A stretch of 64,000 bases of DNA from Tyto alba (taxonomy: Eukaryota; Chordata; Aves; Strigiformes; Tytonidae): the NCBI RefSeq assembly GCF_018691265.1, contig NW_024881303.1, positions 14,563,777-14,627,776 of the forward strand, written 5' to 3'. Shown in pieces: positions 52,701 to 64,000 of the stretch; the first letter of the stretch is position 1; each line of letters opens with the position of its first letter. A program made the position numbers and the translations under genes. A model generated the notes under the pieces. It was not told the origin of the DNA. It ran no database searches and saw only the letters and a program-made list of their open reading frames with translations.

Positions 52701-55700
52701 GCTGCTCTCGCTTCTTGGCGTTATCCAGGCAGCCAACCTGAAAATAGGCTGGCCTGCAGCAAGGCAGTGCATCGAGTAGTGGAAAGTAAATTTGATCTCC
52801 CTGTGCTGGCTCCGCACTCCAAACACCTCTGAGTTCATTCCCAAGAGCACAGGCAGTCTAAGTGGCAAAGACAACGCTGTTTGGGCGGGCCTGGGGCCGT
52901 GCTGGGGTGGACTCATGCTACAGCCTTATATTGCCCTTCACATCAACTCATTAAAGTGGCCAGTTGCCTCCAGTTCTCCTCTGTCCCTGAAGACAGCTTA
53001 ATTAATGAGGCAGCTTGTCAATTGTGCAATCGCCTCGGAACAAGGAAATATTTAAAGATTTGGCACCATTATCTAGGATAACCCAGCTGCTGAATCTCAT
53101 TAGGAGAAGGAAGCAAATGCTAAATGTGCACTCAACTTTAAGGCACATTTCTGTGGGAGTAAGTAAAACCAGTTTAGGAAAACTGAGTATTTTGTAAGCC
53201 TATTATGTCTCCCTTGGACAAAACGGAGATAATCAGCTCCTGACTACTACTGCATCTCAAAGCCATTGACTAGTGAGTTTTCTCATGCACCTTGGGGTGC
53301 TCCTCTGCCTCCTTTCCCTTGCAGGGAAGCCTGACCTCAGGAGCGAGAGATGTGGCACAGAAGCACATGTGCTGCTCCAGGAACTGGTTCTGTCCTGCCT
53401 GAGATCCCAATGGCAGCACGAGGCAGGGAGATGCTCAGGCTCTGATGGTCCTTCTGCATCCCCAGAGCCCAAAACGGTTCTGAAGCTTCACTGGTGTCAG
53501 CTACATTTTGATTGATCTGAGTAGTGAGGCTCCTAAGTAGGGAGGGAAGACCCATCATGCCTCAACAAAAATGTGTCATCTGGCCACTTTTCAGTCATAG
53601 TCTCCTTCCAGTGTCATGGGAAAAGAGTGAAGAGCTGTCTTCTTTCTCCCCCCACTTTATAGGGCATCAGAGTAGGCAGGGAGTAGTAAAGGGCAGCAGA
53701 AAATCTCTTCATCTACTTTATGTGTGGGGAGGCTCCTCAAAGATCTGAAGAAACCAAATAATTGTAGGAGAGGAGTTTGCTGAGAAAACAGATACTCCTC
53801 CTGTGAAAAACTGTGAGCAGATTGAATGCTTTCCCTGGAGTTTTCAATTTTTTTCATTAAATGACTCAAAATGAAAACATACAAAATTGTGGTTGGTGTT
53901 TAAAAAGACAGTTTTTGTTAGAGAAATATTATTCTCCAGCCTACATGTGAGCATTGTGTGCCTCAGCCTGCCATAGCTGTTCCAGACACTGCACATTCTC
54001 TCACACTTTCCCACATGATGCTTCTCCCTATGCCTTAGATGTTCTTATACCTGACCAAACCATCTTTGAAAAAAAATCCACCCTCTCCAGTAGCATAAGA
54101 CGCCCCATATATAGCTGACTGAGTGAAACAGAAAATGCATAGATATCTTCACAACCACCAAAAAGTCATGACCCAATAAACCCGGCTTTAGGAAAAAGAA
54201 AATTAAAACAAATCCTCTGAGGCTTATGATAAACATCAAAGAGTTGGCAGCACTAAGATGAATCAAAAGTTTAGGTGAAATTTCCCAGTGGAATTGCTTC
54301 CATTTCATGACAGTACTGTGTTTTCAAACAGTTAAGCCTGAATATACCATTTGGAATTTATGCTAAATGCAAGAAATAATAGTTTCATTCTCAAAATCCT
54401 TTCCACATGTGGTCCATATGCCTGCAGCCCAAACAGAGTGCAATATAATGACTAAGTCATATGGGTGTGAGAAGGCCAGATGACTGTTGTAGCAACAGGA
54501 TGAATCTGGTAGCCTCTCATCTGGGGTCAAAGATCTGCAGAAAATTACAGATTTAGTGTCCCAGGGACAATCTGCCTGTATCAGAGGTGCTTGTGTACAA
54601 GGCTATCAACACTGTAGAGTACCTCCAAACAATTGGTGAAGTATCAAGTTATTATTATAACAAGTATACTTATTGCTAGAGATCTAGTTATGAGGGGTCC
54701 GAGTATTTTGTATTTTATGACATGCATGCTTTCAATAAGATATTTATCATAACAACACAGCTTCACCTGTTAGAGATATTGAAAAAGGTAAAGTATGCAA
54801 TCCCAGGAAGGTCAAGGACAATTTCAGGCTACGTCAGCTTGAAAAGTGTTACTGGGAACTGGACTGCATCTGTGCCTCAGCTGCAGAGCAGCTCTCAATG
54901 GGAGAAGAGCTTCTCCACAGAGCAACTGTGGAAACCAAGCTCTTCACAAATGGTCACCGATGGCACGTTTTTCATCTCCTCATAGTGGACCAGAGACCAT
55001 GATCTGATTTACAGACACGCCCAACATTCACAGCTGCCAGTGAAGTCTGAATATATGAAATACAGTGTTGTGCTGGGTGCTCTGAAAGAAGAGCTCCTCA
55101 GCATCTCCAATAGACACCCACATCAGTGAGAACTGGTTGTGGCTTAATCTTGATCTGACTCAGTCCATCATATATAAACTCTGAATAATACCACACACAT
55201 GGCTGTGACTTATTGCTAAGTCATATCTAGGAATGTTTCAGTAGGGGAAATACAAAACTTTTACTGAGTTTTAATTAGGTGCAAATATAAATATGTTTCT
55301 CTGAGCAATCACACTGGAATAGAGACTAACTAATGCATGGTGCTTCCCACACACCAAGAGAGTGCCTCCTGGTGAGGTCTCACCCAGCAAACCTCAGCAG
55401 CCACACAGCACAGGGCTGAGGCCATCTGTCTTAAGATGAAGAACCGAGCTCACGCAGCCACAGTCTGTACCTATGTGTCAGGTGCATAAAGGTATTTCTG
55501 AGATTTTAAGAGGTATGATCCAAATTCACTGTTGTGAATGGGAAGGATCCTCTTGGCTCCAAGGGGTCTGGATCAGGCTCCTAAAGCTCTTCCTTCACCC
55601 AGAGAGCAGGAGATGAACAAATTTTAAATTTAATCTGAAGCTACATCATTCTTAATTCATGTGGTATGATCAAGCACAACTTGAGACCCTCAGCTTGTGG

Positions 55701-57010
55701 TGACCTTTTTTTAGTATCTTAGGTGATACTCTTACTATCTGAACACTTGGGTATTCACATGTTGCATAAGTGTTTTTTGTGTGCTTTTAATCCTTCGTTG
55801 TGTCAGCAAGGCTTCTTCAGGCAAGTTGCCTAATAACAGGAGTTTTCACCCAACCCTGGCTTCAGGCTGAAGCCCCCTTACCTGGGTAGCTGGCTGCCTG
55901 CTGGGGTCTGACATGTTTTCACAACACATGGAGCTGCTGAAGTGCAGGGTCATTCTCTCATCAGAGTTTCTGGGAAGAAGCAGGAACAACCGTGCCCATC
56001 TGAGTGAACTAGGAGAGCTGCCACTCACACAAATATGCCCTAGCCAACAGCCCTGGGGTCCCTTTCCTACTGCTGATTGCAGCAGGAAGGATTTTACCAT
56101 TTTTACTGTATTTTTTTTAGTTACTGGGAAGTGTTCTGGATGTGCTGTGTGATTGAGTGGTACTGGCAAAGTCATAGAATATCTTACAGCTTCACAAAGA
56201 CTATATCACAAAGGATAAGTGTGTATGAGTGCTGTGCAGGCAGCAAGTGAATATATTTATCTGCAAATTAGATGAGAACTACACGAAATACAAAGTTTGG
56301 CAAGTAGTGTCTATGGATTTATGAGAGAATTTTGGATCCAAACCTTTCAAACATCTCTCCAAACTCTTAATTTCGTGCCCTCACACTAGCTGGTGTGGGT
56401 GAAAGCCTTTGCTCTCTCAAGGAGCACAGAATTGGTAGAAACATGAGCCGCACAAATGGTGCTGAGAGCAGTGATGGGACGCTGAGGGGCACCTGCCCAG
56501 GTGGTCGGGAGGAGCTGTCTGAAATGAACCAACCATTGGCACCTCTCTGAAATGCTCCCTGTTATCTGTGATGGGGACAGCATTGTACTCTACTAAAGCT
56601 TCTTGGAATGTGTGGTGACTCCTCAAGGACCCCAGCCAATTTACTGAGACCAATTTGGGGTCATTTGAGCAAGGGCTTGCAGAGATAGGTTTTTCCTCCA
56701 AAAGCAATTTCAGTGATTGACAGACTGTGTGCAGAACCAAAGAGCAACTTTGACCAGTCCCCACATGCCCCGCTGACTCAATGGTGACTTCAGCTGCTCT
56801 GTAAAATCCAGGACTCCTTTGGGAACTGCTCCTGGGCACTGTCAACAGGTCTATGCCCAGAACTTGGTATTTTTCAGGAGCCCATTCCTCTGCCCCAGAG
56901 TTCCTTTCTCACAAGGAAGAAAGCATTTGGGGGATCTTGCCAGTCTTCTAGGTGAGTTTTAGAGGAGGTTAGAGATCTAAGGGAATCTTGAATATTATGA
57001 ATTCATTAAA
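49799..57010. other. Intergenic DNA, no element recognised
   Basis: About 7.2 kb with moderate GC content in places (52620-52990, 53280-53480, 55850-56090, 56400-56880). No exon with splice signals, SINE, LINE or LTR could be supported on either strand. Confidence 0.55.
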
Positions 57011-57193
57011 AGGGTAGTGAGACACTGGAACAGGTTGTCCAGAGAGGTTGTGGATGCCCCCTTCCTGGTGTTCAAGGTCAGTTTGGACCTGCTCTGGTGG
57101 AAGGTGTCCCTGCCCATCTCAGGGGGGTTAGAACTAGATGGTCTTTAAGGTTCCTTCGAACCCAAACCATGCTATAATTCTATGATTCTATGA
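57011..57193 (+). mobile_element. CR1 LINE 3' end (well preserved)
   Basis: 'gtgagacactggaacaggtt', 'ccagagaggttgtggatgcc', 'gtggaaggtgtccctgccca', 'gttagaactagatggtcttt' and 'aaggttccttcgaacccaaa' follow the CR1 3' terminus in order. The element ends with two ATTCTATG units (57177-57193). It is a typical short 5'-truncated insertion, much less diverged than the relic at 30.7-31.8 kb, so younger. Confidence 0.95.
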
Positions 57194-57918
57194 ATTTAAC
57201 TGTGGAAACCATGAGGGCATGGTGAAGGAGCAGATCACAAATAGCAAGGAAATAAATGACAGGGACAGAGAAGCAACTGAATGTGTAGATGAAAGGCTGG
57301 GTACTCACCAGGTTGGTGGGAGGGCAAACTGGGCATTTACTTTGTAGACTGAATGACAAAATAAGGGAAGGGTGTTCCACCCTCTAAATTACTGCCTGTA
57401 AAACAGGTCTGTAGCAAGAGAGGGCTCCAGACAGCAAGAAGCAAATGTTAAATGCACTTATGGCTTCTGAATGCCAATGGCTTAACACAGACTATGTTGG
57501 AAATGCTGCAGATGTTGTGAGGCATGGAAGAGAAGAGGAGAAAAAATACACCGTTGTTTTTTGTGTGCCTTAAGTTACTGTAAACATCATGGAATAAGAC
57601 TTTTCAAAAATGTGCCATACAGCCTCTGCAAGTGATCTTGCCTACAGACCCTGGGACAAAATACAGCTTCCAAGTATGTCTACAAATAAACAAAATCCTC
57701 CTGTCAGTAGGAGGGGCATGGGGAGGAGGAGCACTTGGGAACTATGTAGTGTCTTCTGTATTTCCTTAATCACATCCTTAACCTGTGCCTCAGATGCAAA
57801 CTTTCATGATAACTTCAAATATTTCTAATGAATGCCTGAAAGAGCAATCCTTCTTCAGCACTGCCTCTCAAAAAAAAAAAAAACCACAAAATAAAAATAA
57901 AAATAAAAAGAGAAAAAT
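57194..57918. other. Intergenic DNA, nothing recognised
   Basis: No exon or repeat apart from A-rich sequence (57870-57918) leading into the purine tract. Confidence 0.6.
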
Positions 57919-58105
57919 AAAAAGAAAGAAAAAGAAAAAGAAAAAGAAAAAGAAAAAGAAAAAGAAAAAGAAAAAGAAAAAGAAAAAGAAAAAGAAAAAG
58001 AAAAAGAAAAAGAAAAAGAAAAAGAAAAAGAAAAAGAAAAAGAAAAAGAAAAAGAAAAAGAAAAAGAAAAAGAAAAAGAAAAAAGAAAAAAGAAAAAGAA
58101 AAAAA
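57919..58105 (+). repeat. (GAAAAA)n hexanucleotide repeat, 187-bp purine tract
   Basis: G followed by five A is repeated about 27 times with no pyrimidine from 57919 to 58105, becoming irregular at the 3' end. The open frame through it encodes only Lys and is not a gene. Confidence 0.95.
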
Positions 58106-59484
58106 TAAATTATTTCATATACTTCTAGATATGATTTCAGTGCAGTTTTGCAAAGTTAGACTTCTGAAAATGGGTGTTAATGTCTATACTAGCTCAAATA
58201 CCTTGCACTTGGAGCCCCAATAATGCAAGGCACACGTACTCACATTTTGCTTGAGAAACACAGTGAGCAGACGCAGCTCCTGCCTGCCTGCCAGCCAAAT
58301 ATTTAGCCTAGTCCACAGAAGGACATCTCACCTGCCACACTTTAAATGCAGATGCTGAAGATATAGCTTAACCCTCTGCCTTTGCTCAGGACACTCCTGG
58401 AAGGAACATAGTCAGCTCCCACCTAACTGCTGCCAGGCCTCAGGGACAGGGACACCTGTGTCCTGCTGCTCCCCCACTGCCTGCAGTAAACCTCTGAAAC
58501 GAAGCGTATAGACTAGCAGGACACACACCACTTAGTGCCACCGAGCCCAGGCCACCCAAACTGCTCCTTGTCCCTGGGCAGGAGCGGCCAGCCAGACTGC
58601 CAAGCCTGTGAGGCAGGGCCAGGGCTTTCAGGTCTGTGCTTATTCCTACGAGAAACTTCAGAGGAGAAGGGAGTTCACAGCAGAGCTTGTCTTTTTCCTG
58701 TTTCCAGAGATTGCAAACTTTGAACTTGGTTTTAAGGAATAACTATGAGTAGTGGATGGGGCTTGTATCACACAGCTATGTACAGGCACGTTGTGTTTGG
58801 TTGAGCTGGGTCTAACTCCCTGTTGAGAACAGGCCTGGCTGCAACAGAGAGAGCAGCTTCTTTCCTTTTTGCTTTTGATGACAAAGAACCAGCTTTGCCA
58901 TCTGTGGAGTTTTACACAAGTGCAAACGGGCATTTGTTCTGAGCCCTATGGCTGCCTACCTTTCCCAGCACTGAAGCAACTGCTGCATGGATTTGGGAGA
59001 TTTCTCCCAGACAGAAAAGCACTTTTTTTCCTCAACAAAAGATCTGAGAAGGTGGATGAGAAGAGGCTACAGTTGGGCCACTGCAGCATCGTGTCTTTGA
59101 AAGCTGTGTTTGAACCTGGCAGTCTCTCCTCAGCAGGGAGCCCTTTAACCCAGGCTCAGTCCTCACCAGCCTGTGAAGCCTGAAGGCTGCATGCCGGCAA
59201 TTTTTAACTCTTTACAGACCATTGGCTGAATATTTTGGATCGTGGGGTTCCCTTGAAGATCCTCACAAGCAGAGAGGGCCAAACCTGTGTCTCTGGTGCT
59301 TGCTTGTCACCGTAAATCTGCTCCTGGGTTTTTTCTTGCAAAACATGTATTCTCGGGGCACCAAATTCACTCTTTTTGTCCTGCATGTTTGCCTGATCCT
59401 CATTTCCCAAAAACTCTTTTAAACCTTATAAAATAATGATTGCTTAATTATTGTTGGTGTCAGCCCCCTCAATGTGCAGCCTCC
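58106..59484. other. Intergenic DNA, moderately GC-rich in part
   Basis: The section 58240-58720 is C/G-richer than average but CpG-poor. No exon or named repeat recognised. Confidence 0.55.
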
Positions 59485-59583
59485 AGTGTTTAAGGCACTG
59501 CTCAGATGGATCAAGGACCCAGAGGTTATCAGTTGGACCTCATGATCTTAAAGGTCTTTTCCAACCAAAACTATTCTGTGATG
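59485..59583 (+). mobile_element. CR1 LINE 3'-end fragment
   Basis: 'gttggacctcatgatcttaa', 'aggtcttttccaaccaaaac' and TATTCTGTGATGCT match the last part of CR1, including a degraded terminal repeat. The part before about 59520 is only loosely CR1-like, so the start is approximate. Confidence 0.78.
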
Positions 59584-62500
59584 CTAAATGGGGTAAACGC
59601 TGACATTCAGAAATTATTTTTTCTTGAGGATTTATACATACTGTCAGACATTTTTACCTTCACTCTTTAAGATGTTTGACTGCAAAACATCTTAAAATGT
59701 TTTGGCTGTGGCATGTAGCAGGTTAACCAAAAGCAAGACTGGACTCATAGACCTTCAGATGAAATCCCTAGACAGACTTCAGGTAATCTGCAGTGGCACC
59801 TAACTCCAGCAACATGATCAAGGCTGCACAGCCTCAATGACAGTGTGGTAGTGGTAGTTATTCACAGTCACTCTTTATTCAGGCTTCACCCCGTTCTTTC
59901 CCAAAGCTGAAACCTCTATATGTCTTTTCTGTTTGTTTCTAAGAGTACTGACTGCAAGATTGCTTGTGCCTCACTGTGCAAAGCTAAGTCTGCAGTCATG
60001 GGAGCCCCAGCACCCTGGCCTCACCTTCCCCTGGCCAGGGGATGCTCCTGGGGAGCTCCAAGCATGCAAGCCAGTGCTGGTGGTTTTAGTGGGGTCAGGA
60101 GCTGTCGTTCATCCTTCAGACCACTCCTGAGATGCTTAAGACATGCCACTACCTCTCCAACCTGCAGCAGGTAGCTGGGTTATTATGCTGAGAAAACCTT
60201 GCCACTTCCCTGCTTACCCCAGAGTGCTAAATGCAGGCTGTACAGCAATTCTGTGGGGTGATTTCAGTGTGTTGACTTTTAATTAGGGTCTCACCCTGCA
60301 AACAGTATTCAGTGGGACCACTCACATGGCAACATTAGTGTCTGAGTCAAGACCTTTTATCTAAGGTCTAGACTGTGAAGCAGAAGTGGTGCTCTAGCCC
60401 TAAGGGGAACACAGAGTTATCCACAAAAAGCTAGACATTTTTTACCAAATCTGATGAAAGATTAATTTAAAACATAGTCCTATTCTAATACAAGTACATG
60501 AAAGTGATGTAATTTTATTTGACAGGACTACTGCTTATGCATGTGCTGAGTCATTTCTAATGATTTTTTGCTACAAAAATATATTTGTGCCATATTTTAA
60601 TCCCAGTGGCTGTTTAGAGACAGCCCAGCATGGGAGATGGAGGTCCCACTCACTAACAGCTTCTCTGGCTGAGCTAAATGGACTCCCCATGGCAGTGCAG
60701 AATATGTGTTGAATTTCAGGAAATCTAAATTCCTGTAGGTTTCTGGCATATTCTGATTCTGAAAACACCAATTTTAGCAAATTGGCTCCAGTCTGTCTTA
60801 AAGACATGTTTGAAATGTGTAATTTTAGCTTTGAAAGGAAGTATTTAGCTAGAGTCAGGAACATACTTCAGATGAAAGGTCTTGTTTCCTCCTCTATTGA
60901 AATGAGGCCAATAAAAGTTTGGGAGTAATTTTAAGGAAATTCAGTTAGATTCACATGCCACCTGCTGCAGAGCAAGGTACAACAATTCTGTTTCTTCCCT
61001 TCTTAGCGCTGTTGTAGTAAATAACAAAGAAAATATGTACATATGAGACTCCCAGTGTCTGAATAACTACTCCTTCTTCAGCAATATAATTTTCATCTAT
61101 TACGGCTGAAGAGCTTCTATTATTGCAACAGTGATATTATCCACAAAAATTTACCCATGCCATTCAGAGTCAGTCTATGGCTAAATATAGAAATAAGAAA
61201 ATAAGGAAAGAGTCACTTTAAGAACCTTTGTATGACTTCAGAGGTTTTTCTGAAGTCAAAAGGATTGTGTTAAGAACCAGAACCATCATGACTCATATAT
61301 TCCTAATCAAAATGCTGGGTGCGTGAAAAGCTGTTGAGTCGTACAGAGACTGAACTATGTCTCCTTACAAGAGAAAAATAATACACACGAGAGGAAGCAC
61401 TTAAATAATTGATGAGCTTTTCTTTTATCTGCATATAGGAATGACAGGAAATCTATGTAGCTGGCACTAATGAATAGCATTAGTATGTCAATAATTTCTA
61501 ATGAGAAAGAAATAAGAGTGCATTTGTCCTGAAGTGACTGATCTTTCTTTCTTCTTTATCTCTCTGTGTTACAATGGGAAATTAATAGTGTAAATTTTAG
61601 AATTCTGTTCACTAATAAATCATTTTGATAGCAATGCTTTCAAGTGCCTTTTTTGGTAAGAATTCAGTCCGAAATGACTGTACACTTGCTTACATTTAAT
61701 CTGCAATGTAATATCTAGGATTTTTTTTTTTTTATGTCTTCTCTGTTACATTCAAACAACAAAATAAAATTTTGTTTGCATCACATGTTTAATTTTCCAT
61801 TCCACATTGGTGAAAGGGTGCAGCCATGCTGGAATTGAACATAAAACAGACATTTAAAAACAGCCAATGGTTTCCTCCTTAAAAATTGCATAACCATTTC
61901 CAGGGCAGAAGTAGGATACTCTTACTGAATAAAGCTTCTTGTTGAAAAATTATTGGTATATCCACCCGTTTATATCCATCTATTTAATTCAAAGATTGTA
62001 TTCAGCAGTTCCCTCTGAGTTGCTTGTCTGAGGGAACAATTACGCAGCTGTTCTTGCTACATTCTTGTGTAGGCTGACCGCAGTTTAAAAATTCTGGCAT
62101 TAATTTACTGTAACTACAAACTGCAATTCTGCAGGTTGTTCAGGAGGCATACCCTTTGCAAAGAGGTTGGCGAAGTGATACATGCACTTGACACTAATAT
62201 TTTGCTTTGGCTAAACTTATTTATAGCTGTGTGCATGAAGCAGGGGTCTGGATTCTAGCCACATTGCAGTGCTAATGATATCTGTCACTGAAACAACTTT
62301 TTGCAGCTATATTATCTGGCCTCATTCAGAACCAAGGACTTTAAAAGTACAACACCAGCCTTACTGTGTTCATTTTATTCAGCAAAGTGGTATTTCTGCA
62401 CTAGTGAACACCAATCATTATTTTAGAAAGATTGATGCTGTTTTTTTGCAACCCTTTTTATGGAGTTTTTACTGCTAAAGTTTTAAACTCCAAACTAACT

Positions 62501-64000
62501 AGTAAAAGAACAGTAACCACAAAGAGAATTATTTGATTTCAAAATACCTTGACATGAAAACCAAGCTGTCAACAACAACTGGTTCACTAAAATTGCTTAA
62601 TAACTGCACAGCAGTGCCACCATTTTTTTATCTCCGGTGTTGGTTTTGTGTGCATTTATATATATCTGCATATATGCATGCACACATCTATACATACAGA
62701 AACCAGAATATTATGCAAGGTCCGTGCATTGGGTGACCATTTGGCTGTGACTGTTAATTTGTGCCTGTCGTGGGGCAGAGCAGCCGGAGGCGGGGTGAGC
62801 CCTGCTGCCAGGGAGCTGGGCTGGAGCCAGGGCCCACTCCGTCTGGGGGACGTGGGAGGATTGTCGGGGGAACAGAGAGAAATCAACCTTTCCTCTGCGT
62901 ATGCTGGCATGTGTCTGATCCACGTCCACATCTAATCATCACTTTATCTTTGATTTTCATTCCTGCCCATAACAAACCGCTTCCTTTCCTCAGATCATGC
63001 ATCTACAAATGCTTTTCTGGAGGAAACCTCCTAGGTCCTTTCAGCAGCAAAGGTAATTGAGATATCAGTAATTTCTGCACACAACATGCCACATACACTC
63101 AATATCAGGTTCATCATTAATATCAGATGCCAGCTAAATACTGTCACTGTCACTCTGAAATATCCCACCCTCAACTCAGAGTCCTTAACAAGCAAACTGA
63201 GGTCGGGCCCTTAAAATCAAAGCCTGAAGAAGGGAAGCTTTGCTGGTTAACAGATCATCCCTCTGAGAAGGTAAGCAGAAAATATTCTTGTTCGTCTCTC
63301 CTCTCTTTAGACAACAGTAGCAATGGCACAAGGAATTGTGCATGGTGGAGTTCATGCTGCACTGTATACATAATTTATATTTTTCCACTCTGGTTTTGAG
63401 TGCACATTTTTGGACTTGGGATTGTTTTTGTAAAATGGAAGCAGAGAGAGGAGGAAAAAAAAATGTATATATATATACGTATATGTATATGTATATGTAC
63501 ATATGTAAAAAAGATAAATGATCGCTATGACAAAAGAAAAAAAGAGAAAAAAGATGTCTTCAATGGTCCATCTTTTTATTAGTAAAATACCTTGACAGAG
63601 AACTACTTTAGCAATTTGACAAGATTTTTCTTTTGTGCAGTCTAGTGAATGTTTACAATTCCTATAGAAGTTAAAAAACAACAGCTGAGAAACATGTTTC
63701 TTGCTGATGTACTCTCCTGCTTAGTGAAGTTTGACATATACAACCATAAGTACTAGTTAAGGACTCCTTCCCAGATATAGGCAAAACACATAAGGCACTT
63801 ATTCTGAAAATAAGGTACATTTCTATTTCATTTCAGCAAATAAACCCTCTGCATTACATTTATCTGCCCTTGCTGCATCCGTTACGGTCCAGGAAGGTTT
63901 ATCAAGACATGGGCAGGACACGTACACACTGCATTTGGTCCTGCAGGACCCATCCCCAGAAACTCTTTTGCGAGCTTGAGACTATGCACATCAATGTCAT
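59584..64000. other. Intergenic DNA with simple repeats only
   Basis: AT-rich sequence. A short GC-rich patch (62762-62880) and (TA/GTAT)n tracts (62656-62700 and 63463-63506) stand out. No exon or interspersed repeat could be supported. Confidence 0.55.
63463..63506 (+). repeat. (TATA)n/(GTATAT)n low-complexity tract
   Basis: Alternating purine-pyrimidine TA/TG dinucleotides, with GTATAT recurring about four times. Confidence 0.85.

Noticed and set aside
52626..52990. Possible coding exon in a GC-richer segment
   Set aside because: Overlapping frames on both strands, no recognisable domain, and no convincing acceptor and donor pair.
57785..58108. 107-codon poly-lysine frame
   Set aside because: It is a translation of the (GAAAAA)n repeat.
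62762..62935. Possible exon or small CpG island near the right edge
   Set aside because: GC-rich for only about 120 bp, few CpGs, and open frames on both strands without recognisable product.

Overview
This window looks like vertebrate nuclear DNA, most probably from a bird. It is AT-rich, almost all of it non-coding, and carries bird-type repeats: CR1 LINE 3' ends finishing in ATTCTATG repeats (clearest at 57011-57193), a solo LTR resembling avian alpharetroviruses (40720-40995), and an LTR resembling the abundant avian ERVL family (about 47836-48600). Old MIR/CORE-SINE-like relics, shared across amniotes, are also present. No bacterial-style gene, CRISPR array, operon, tRNA or rRNA was seen. 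The species cannot be named from this sequence.

The one gene I recognise is EML1 (echinoderm microtubule-associated protein-like 1), on the minus strand. Its first coding exon (19292-19358) encodes 22 residues beginning MEDGFSSYSSLYDTSSLLQF and ends in a good splice donor. It lies in a 1.5-kb CpG island (about 18.7-20.2 kb), the only region that looks like a promoter. A perfect 14-bp palindromic RFX X-box sits about 130 bp upstream of the start codon. Positions 1-19291 are therefore the beginning of EML1 intron 1, and exon 2 lies beyond the left edge. I found no coiled-coil exon in that interval.

The right two thirds (20.2-64 kb) are 5' flanking, apparently intergenic DNA with no convincing exon. 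Landmarks there are a 13/26-bp minisatellite (22.74-22.87 kb), a CAC/CAG array (23.91-24.32 kb), a SINE relic (25.26-25.39 kb), a 1.1-kb degenerate CR1 (30.69-31.79 kb), the solo alpharetrovirus-like LTR, a 1.91-kb uninterrupted pyrimidine tract of TTTC repeats (45840-47749) running into a 23-bp repeat and a 5'-truncated ERVL-like LTR, a 40-bp minisatellite (49.68-49.80 kb), a (GAAAAA)n purine tract (57919-58105), and CR1 tails at 32.8, 57.0 and 59.5 kb.

Repeat family names and the EML1 assignment come from recognising sequence, not from a database search. Nothing here suggests a previously undescribed biological system. The observations most worth testing are the X-box in the EML1 promoter, the solo LTR with an intact 6-bp target duplication, and the very long TTTC tract.
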